Shown piece after piece: positions 5,808 to 9,915 of a DNA stretch of 9,915 nucleotides. How positions within the stretch are numbered: position 1 is the first letter of the stretch; every line of letters starts with the position of its first letter. Under the pieces are notes generated by a model. It had not been told where the DNA came from and searched no databases. It saw nothing but the letters and a program-made list of their open reading frames with translations. The DNA is from an uncultured Lachnospiraceae bacterium (GTDB taxonomy: Bacteria > Bacillota_A > Clostridia > Lachnospirales > Lachnospiraceae): positions 1 through 9,915 of the forward strand of contig CAMWWS010000075.1 of NCBI GenBank assembly GCA_947178085.1, in the 5' to 3' direction. A program made the position numbers and the translations under genes.

Positions 5808-6659
5808 TCACCAGTGGGCATCAATCTTTAAAGATTTTCGAATTTCTCGTTTTAAGCCATTATATTTTCTAAATAAACTCTTTGTTGATTTATCCGCTAT
5901 AAGTTCATTGAACATCTTATCAAAATTTATAGTAATTCTCTCTCCACCCTTGCCTCGAAATATCTTATCTTCCTCCCGATAAATTATTTTATACATTGTT
6001 CCAGGGACAACTCCCATATATGCTTTTTCAAAATTCTTCAATTTACTTAATATCCGTCTGGGTAAATACACATTATGAGTATATCGGTAAATAACATGAT
6101 GAGCTTTCTCAGATTTTGGCGTATTAAGCAATAATCCTCTAATATCAGTAAGTATATATTTTCCTATGAAGCCTTTGTGAAATCTCTTCCTGACCTTCTC
6201 TTTCAAGGATTCTTTTTCTTTTGCAACTTCTTCTCCCACAAAATCTTCTCCGATAAGAACCGTTATTTCATTTATTTCTTCTAAATTCTGAAACAACTCT
6301 TCTCCTATAAAAGCTTTTTCACTTTCATCATCTTTCATTATCATATAGATGTTATAAATATTATCACATAATTCCATGTTCTGTATAACACCTTTATCAA
6401 CCAGATGGCTAATTAGATTAAACTTCATCATGTTTTCTAAATCCAACGAAAATAAATACTCTACATTATTTTCCTTCAACTCCTGTAGCAAAACCTCATA
6501 TGCCTCTAATTGAACTTTTAGTATATTATCATATAATGATTGTTTTATAGACCTACGAACATTGATGTAAGTTAATATACTAATAATAGTTGCCGCTAGT
6601 GTAAATATTATCCAAAATAAATCCTTATATGCAGTTAATATTGTAATTGTATCTTTCAT
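5808..6659 (-). CDS. Single-pass membrane protein of unknown function
   Basis: A 283-residue protein that I do not recognise. It has one predicted membrane segment at about 13-33 (LFWIIFTLAATIISILTYI) followed by positive residues (VRRSIKQ), so the remaining 250 residues should face the cytoplasm. Residues 35-120 are helical and probably coiled (YDNILKVQLEAYEVLLQELKE). Residues 130-165 are strongly charged (EVAKEKESLKEKVRKRF), and the C-terminal half is basic with YRYTHNVYLPRR and KSLFRKYNGLKREIRKSL. No catalytic motif is evident. The ATG has GGGGAG seven bases upstream and its own promoter. It lies 118 nt upstream of the AbiE pair on the same strand, between toxin-antitoxin and subtilase genes, in AT-rich DNA. 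The one-helix-plus-helical-domain build resembles that of many orphan defence-island membrane proteins, but this is only an architectural likeness. Confidence 0.82.
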   Translation of the reverse strand: MKDTITILTAYKDLFWIIFTLAATIISILTYINVRRSIKQSLYDNILKVQLEAYEVLLQELKENNVEYLFSLDLENMMKFNLISHLVDKGVIQNMELCDNIYNIYMIMKDDESEKAFIGEELFQNLEEINEITVLIGEDFVGEEVAKEKESLKEKVRKRFHKGFIGKYILTDIRGLLLNTPKSEKAHHVIYRYTHNVYLPRRILSKLKNFEKAYMGVVPGTMYKIIYREEDKIFRGKGGERITINFDKMFNELIADKSTKSLFRKYNGLKREIRKSLKIDAHW

Positions 6660-6685
6660 TACTTTCTCCCCATTTTTTTGATATA

Positions 6686-6713
6686 AATATATACACTACT
6701 CATAAATTGTAAA
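6686..6713 (-). promoter_or_regulatory. Promoter of the membrane-protein gene
   Basis: TTTACA (6708-6713) and TATATT (6686-6691) are separated by 16 bp on the - strand, 27 nt before the start codon. Both boxes are close to consensus, each with one mismatch, making this one of the clearer promoters in the window. Confidence 0.6.
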
Positions 6714-6793
6714 ACGAAATATGCCAAATAACAACTACAATTTTTCAGTCAGAATTCCTCAATTCCGATATTCTCATCCCCACTCAATGATTC

Positions 6794-6822
6794 AGTCACT
6801 TCTTTTCTCCCAAAAGAAGACT
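6794..6822 (-). terminator. Possible hairpin at the subtilase 3' end
   Basis: AAAAGAA-GACT (6812-6822) pairs with AGTC (6794-6797) and TTCTTTT (6800-6806) across a 5-base loop with a 2-base bulge, 7 nt after the subtilase stop codon. No T-run follows on the - strand (it reads GAATCA), so it may stabilise the 3' end and is not a classical terminator. Confidence 0.35.
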
Positions 6823-6828
6823 ATCACC

Positions 6829-8742
6829 TCAAATTGGCAGACTTGAGGCAAAACACAACGCCCCATACCCAACCCTCTCATTAGGGTATACTTTTTCTCC
6901 CCGTATCGGTTTTGCGCCACTCCGAAGATATGCCTTTACCTTTTCCCCATAAAGATACGGGTCGTTGCCGTTTACAATCCCCCACTGCATCAACAGCGCT
7001 GCCGCACCTGTGACAAACGGCGTGGCGAAAGAAGTTCCTGTGACAGGGGCATATGTCCCTTCTCTGGTCGGAGCTAAAATATTGACTCCCGGAGCAGTAA
7101 TATCCGGCTTTACTAAAGAACCGTCTATACGGCTGCCAAGTCTGTCCTGATATAAGTATCCCCTGCCTGAAAAATCCGCATATGCCTCCAACTGAGTCTC
7201 ATAAGCCCCCACTGTGATTACTTTGGAAGCTGTGGACGGAATAGTCAATGTTATATCCGGCGTAGGTCTGACGAATCGAGTCTGCCCTGAGCGCACAGTT
7301 TCGGAAGGAAGGTACAGCGTATAATTACCGGTCACTGTTTTAACAGGTTCCAAAACAAATGTCCATACGCCGCTGTTAATATATCTTCCGTTTCCCCTCG
7401 GAAGAAAATCGAAATAAATTTCCTGACTGGTCATATATGGGGCAGGTTCACCATTATATAAAAGAATCCTTGTCTGCTCTAAAATAAAGGTCTGTTTACC
7501 AGCTCTGCCGGTATTTATATCAAACTCTTCCCCAATAGGAGATTTCAATCTTACATTGTAGATATCTGCGTAATCTTTCCAGAGTTGGACATTCAGCCCT
7601 GTTTCATAATTTCCCACCACAAGTTCCACAATCGCTCGTGCTTCTCCCATTGTGCTTCCGCCCAAACCACTGCCTGCTGCCGTACCGTCAGATACCGAGC
7701 CGGTATTCGTACCAACGCTTCCCCCGGTATGCCCCCCTGATGCACCCTCATTGCCGCTTCCCACACAGATGACGCTCCTTCCTATCTCTGAAACATTATC
7801 AATAAACCTCTCCAACAGAGAAGTACCGTTATGCGCACCATAAGTATTACCAAAACTGAGATTGATTGAAATAGGCCTACGTAATTCCAATGATTTTATG
7901 ACTACATAGGTTAGGGCTCGCATTAGCTCTGTCGTCCTCGGAAACGAATTTGCTCTGGGAGTTCCAAGCTTTACAATGATTAATTCGCTTTGCGGAGCAA
8001 CACCTTCATAGACGCTTCCGTAACCATCTCCGCTTCCTGCCGCTATGCCTGCCACCGCTGTTCCATGCCCCGATGTATCCACACTCGGCACCAGCATATT
8101 CCCATCAATTTCCGAAGATGCATTCAACGCTTCATTAATCTGCGCTCTGTCAAATTCTACTCCTGTAAGGAAACCGGCAGGCGGTGCATAGTCTTCTTTT
8201 CTTTCTTCCGGAAGCAGATTTCTCATTGCAATCTGTTCCCATACCCGCTCAGCTTGCAATGTCTGATCCCACAAAAAGAGGATTCTGCTCGTTCCATCCG
8301 CATTTCTGAAATCCTGGTTCCTCCATGAAATCCCTGAATCAATGACAGCTACTAAAACCCCCTGCCCCCGTAGCGATGAGACAACAGAGTTTCCAGTCAA
8401 AATGCATGATGCGTTTTTCCCTTGCAGGATGTCAAAAAAAAGCCGCTTAGGCTTCTCTATATATTCAATCTCTTCCACCTCTGCCACAGCATCCAGCAAA
8501 GACTCCGGCACAATCAAAATAGCATATCCCGCTATTAACTCCTCTATCTGTATTAATCTTCCACGTGGCAGAGACAAAAGTGAGGACAATCCCTGTTGCA
8601 GATTGCCATGATATTTTATGATAATCTCCCAGGTATTGTCCTCTTGTTCATAACCGATATTCAGTTCCAATGATTTATCACGTTCATCCATCGGAGTTTC
8701 CAATGCCAGATTCAGCAGATTTTCAAACTTTTGGGAAGCCAT
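6829..8742 (-). CDS. Csp-like S8 family subtilase
   Basis: A 637-residue subtilisin-like serine protease. Residues 1 to about 105 are an N-terminal prodomain-like region. The catalytic Asp135 is in VAVIDSGI, followed by the hallmark of the clostridial Csp group, DFRNADGTSRILFLWDQT (144-161). The catalytic His226 lies in SGHGTAVAGIAAG, the oxyanion Asn331 in GSGNEG and Ser571 in GTSFATPFVTGAAALL, so the triad is complete. Residues about 370-500 form the inserted beta-rich (jelly-roll-like) domain of this group. There is no signal peptide, which is usual for Csp-type proteins. Relatives in spore formers process the cortex hydrolase SleC during germination, but no SleC or spore gene is here, so the substrate is unknown. 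A Gly/Ser/Thr-rich stretch at 329-365 is longer than I would expect. AAGGAG lies five bases before the ATG, and an 8-bp inverted repeat abuts that RBS. Confidence 0.93.
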   Translation of the reverse strand: MASQKFENLLNLALETPMDERDKSLELNIGYEQEDNTWEIIIKYHGNLQQGLSSLLSLPRGRLIQIEELIAGYAILIVPESLLDAVAEVEEIEYIEKPKRLFFDILQGKNASCILTGNSVVSSLRGQGVLVAVIDSGISWRNQDFRNADGTSRILFLWDQTLQAERVWEQIAMRNLLPEERKEDYAPPAGFLTGVEFDRAQINEALNASSEIDGNMLVPSVDTSGHGTAVAGIAAGSGDGYGSVYEGVAPQSELIIVKLGTPRANSFPRTTELMRALTYVVIKSLELRRPISINLSFGNTYGAHNGTSLLERFIDNVSEIGRSVICVGSGNEGASGGHTGGSVGTNTGSVSDGTAAGSGLGGSTMGEARAIVELVVGNYETGLNVQLWKDYADIYNVRLKSPIGEEFDINTGRAGKQTFILEQTRILLYNGEPAPYMTSQEIYFDFLPRGNGRYINSGVWTFVLEPVKTVTGNYTLYLPSETVRSGQTRFVRPTPDITLTIPSTASKVITVGAYETQLEAYADFSGRGYLYQDRLGSRIDGSLVKPDITAPGVNILAPTREGTYAPVTGTSFATPFVTGAAALLMQWGIVNGNDPYLYGEKVKAYLRSGAKPIRGEKVYPNERVGYGALCFASSLPI

Positions 8743-8752
8743 GAGCGCTCCT

Positions 8753-8778
8753 TTTTGACTTGCTTAGTCAAAATTATA
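8753..8778 (-). promoter_or_regulatory. Perfect inverted repeat between -10 and RBS of the subtilase gene
   Basis: TTTTGACT (8753-8760) and AGTCAAAA (8766-8773) are perfect 8-bp arms around a 5-base loop. A consensus TATAAT lies at 8773-8778 on the - strand, sharing one base with the repeat; its -35 is weak. The other arm runs straight into the AAGGAG ribosome binding site. As DNA it is positioned as an operator that would block RNA polymerase; as RNA, a hairpin would start at or near the 5' end and sit beside the RBS. Confidence 0.6.
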
Positions 8779-8842
8779 CATTATCATAAATATTGTATGT
8801 GCATGCTTCCTATAACGTGACCATCATGTTTCTTTGTCATTA

Positions 8843-9901
8843 CTATTCTTCTTTTCTTACATAATGCGTTTTTCGTCCTGAACCTAGTCTCTTAATCGCG
8901 CCTTCACTAACCAGTCTTTTCAGTGCTGCCTCCACAGACGAACTTCCAAGAGTCGGACATCCTGCTAGAGCATCCTGTTTCGTAAATGTACCTATCTTAG
9001 AATTTGTATATTGCTTAACAATATCATATGATGTGCTTTTCGCACCTGACTGCCATACAAAACCTACACGACTTTCAAATTCTCTGTAACACGAAAGAAT
9101 AATACCAAGCATATACTTAATAAACTCCTTCGGGTCATTTTCATCCGTATGCCACCCTTGATCAGCAACTGCAAGCACATCATAATAACTTTCTTTTGTA
9201 TCCGCAATAGCCTTTTCAATACTGATATATTGTCCAACCATATATCCATTTTTATATAACAACAACAACGTTAACAGACGGCTCATTCTTCCATTACCAT
9301 CATTAAACGGATGTATGCAAAGGAAATCCAATATAAAACAGGGGATAAGAATCAATGGATCAACAATCCCCCTGTCTAATTCATTTCTATACGCTTCACA
9401 CAATGACATTACTGCATCAGGTGTCTCATATGGCTCCAGCGGAGAAAAAATAACTTCTTTTGTTCCGTCAGATAATGTCTTTGCAATCTCATTAGCTGTT
9501 GTTTTAAATTTGCCCCCATACGAAAATGCTGTATGCTTAAGCAATTCACCATGTAACTGCAAAATATAATTGGGTGAAACAGATATATGCTCATGACTTT
9601 CATGAACAATATTCAATGCATTTCTATATCCCAAGATTTCCTTTTCATCTCTATTTCTGGGAGTTGTCTTATCTTCAACAAGCTGCTTTAGACGGGCACT
9701 TGTAGTTACGATTCCTTCAATTCTGTTGGAAGCCTCGGTACTCTGTATTTTGGCTATCTCTACAAGGCGCTCCAACTCTACCGGTTTTTGTCTGATATAT
9801 AATTCCTGTTTTCCTTTAAATTCATGAATTTGCGTAAGATAAGATACTATTTCATTATCCCAGGTTCTGTCCGCTAATTTTGAATAATCAAAAGCCTTCA
9901 C
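8843..9901 (-). CDS. Fic family protein (class II, predicted AMP transferase) with C-terminal winged helix
   Basis: A 352-residue protein of the common bacterial Fic type. The Fic core motif is complete: HPFNDGNGRMSR (197-208), matching HxFx(D/E)GNGRxxR, with catalytic His197 and the ATP-phosphate-binding GNGR loop. An inhibitory helix occurs N-terminally: SNRIEG (58-63) fits [S/T]xxxE[G/N], so it is class II, in which Glu62 blocks productive ATP binding until relieved. The flap region (about 128-155) is present. Residues about 292-350 form a winged helix (TKQDALAGCPTLGSSSVEAALKRL), so it may bind DNA. Family members mostly AMPylate proteins; the target is unknown and self-modification is common. 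The start is GTG at 9899-9901, with GAAAGGG seven bases upstream. The gene is whole but its promoter is outside the window. It ends 100 nt before the subtilase gene with no clear terminator, so read-through is possible. Confidence 0.95.
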   Translation of the reverse strand: MKAFDYSKLADRTWDNEIVSYLTQIHEFKGKQELYIRQKPVELERLVEIAKIQSTEASNRIEGIVTTSARLKQLVEDKTTPRNRDEKEILGYRNALNIVHESHEHISVSPNYILQLHGELLKHTAFSYGGKFKTTANEIAKTLSDGTKEVIFSPLEPYETPDAVMSLCEAYRNELDRGIVDPLILIPCFILDFLCIHPFNDGNGRMSRLLTLLLLYKNGYMVGQYISIEKAIADTKESYYDVLAVADQGWHTDENDPKEFIKYMLGIILSCYREFESRVGFVWQSGAKSTSYDIVKQYTNSKIGTFTKQDALAGCPTLGSSSVEAALKRLVSEGAIKRLGSGRKTHYVRKEE

Positions 9902-9915
9902 ACTAATACCCTTTC

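Noticed and set aside
7990..8328. A 112-codon + strand ORF inside the subtilase gene
   Set aside because: It is antisense to the catalytic domain with many Cys, His and Arg codons and no RBS or family resemblance.

Overview
The window looks like chromosomal DNA from a low-GC anaerobic Firmicute, most likely class Clostridia and plausibly Lachnospiraceae. The basis is a canonical rubrerythrin, a Csp-like subtilase, a propeller-plus-RsiV-like lipoprotein, strong AGGAGG-type ribosome binding sites and AT-rich spacers. The family-level placement is inference. Nine protein genes are supported. Only the first is on the + strand; the other eight are on the - strand.

Region 1 (1-1530): an unrecognised beta-propeller-like protein (149-997, +) converges with a MarR-family repressor (1005-1433, -), leaving 7 nt between stop codons. 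The MarR gene has its own AT-rich upstream region with palindromic half-sites and a TTGACA box. Region 2 (1533-3602): a 616-residue lipoprotein with a DUF5050-like propeller and an RsiV/DUF3298-like C-terminus. Its leader holds a 7-bp hairpin beside the RBS and six phased 11-bp repeats, and the rubrerythrin terminator lies just upstream. Region 3 (3614-4490): the rubrerythrin gene, then about 300 bp without an intact gene. That gap holds a well-formed promoter-like pair and a 37-codon start-less open stretch that may be a decayed element.

Region 4 (4498-6713) is AT-rich and looks accessory. An AbiE-type (type IV) toxin-antitoxin pair is translationally coupled and ends in a terminator. Upstream of it is an unrecognised single-pass membrane protein with its own promoter. 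The antitoxin is short and lacks room for the usual winged-helix domain. Region 5 (6829-9915): a Csp-like S8 subtilase with intact catalytic triad and a glycine/serine-rich insertion, controlled by a leader with a perfect 8-bp inverted repeat, then a class II Fic protein (predicted AMPylase) with a C-terminal winged helix and a GTG start.

The genes do not form one pathway. Most appear to be separate transcription units, the AbiE pair being the one clear operon. AbiE, the membrane protein and Fic make the right half resemble a small defence or stress island. No CRISPR array, intact insertion sequence, tRNA or rRNA was seen.
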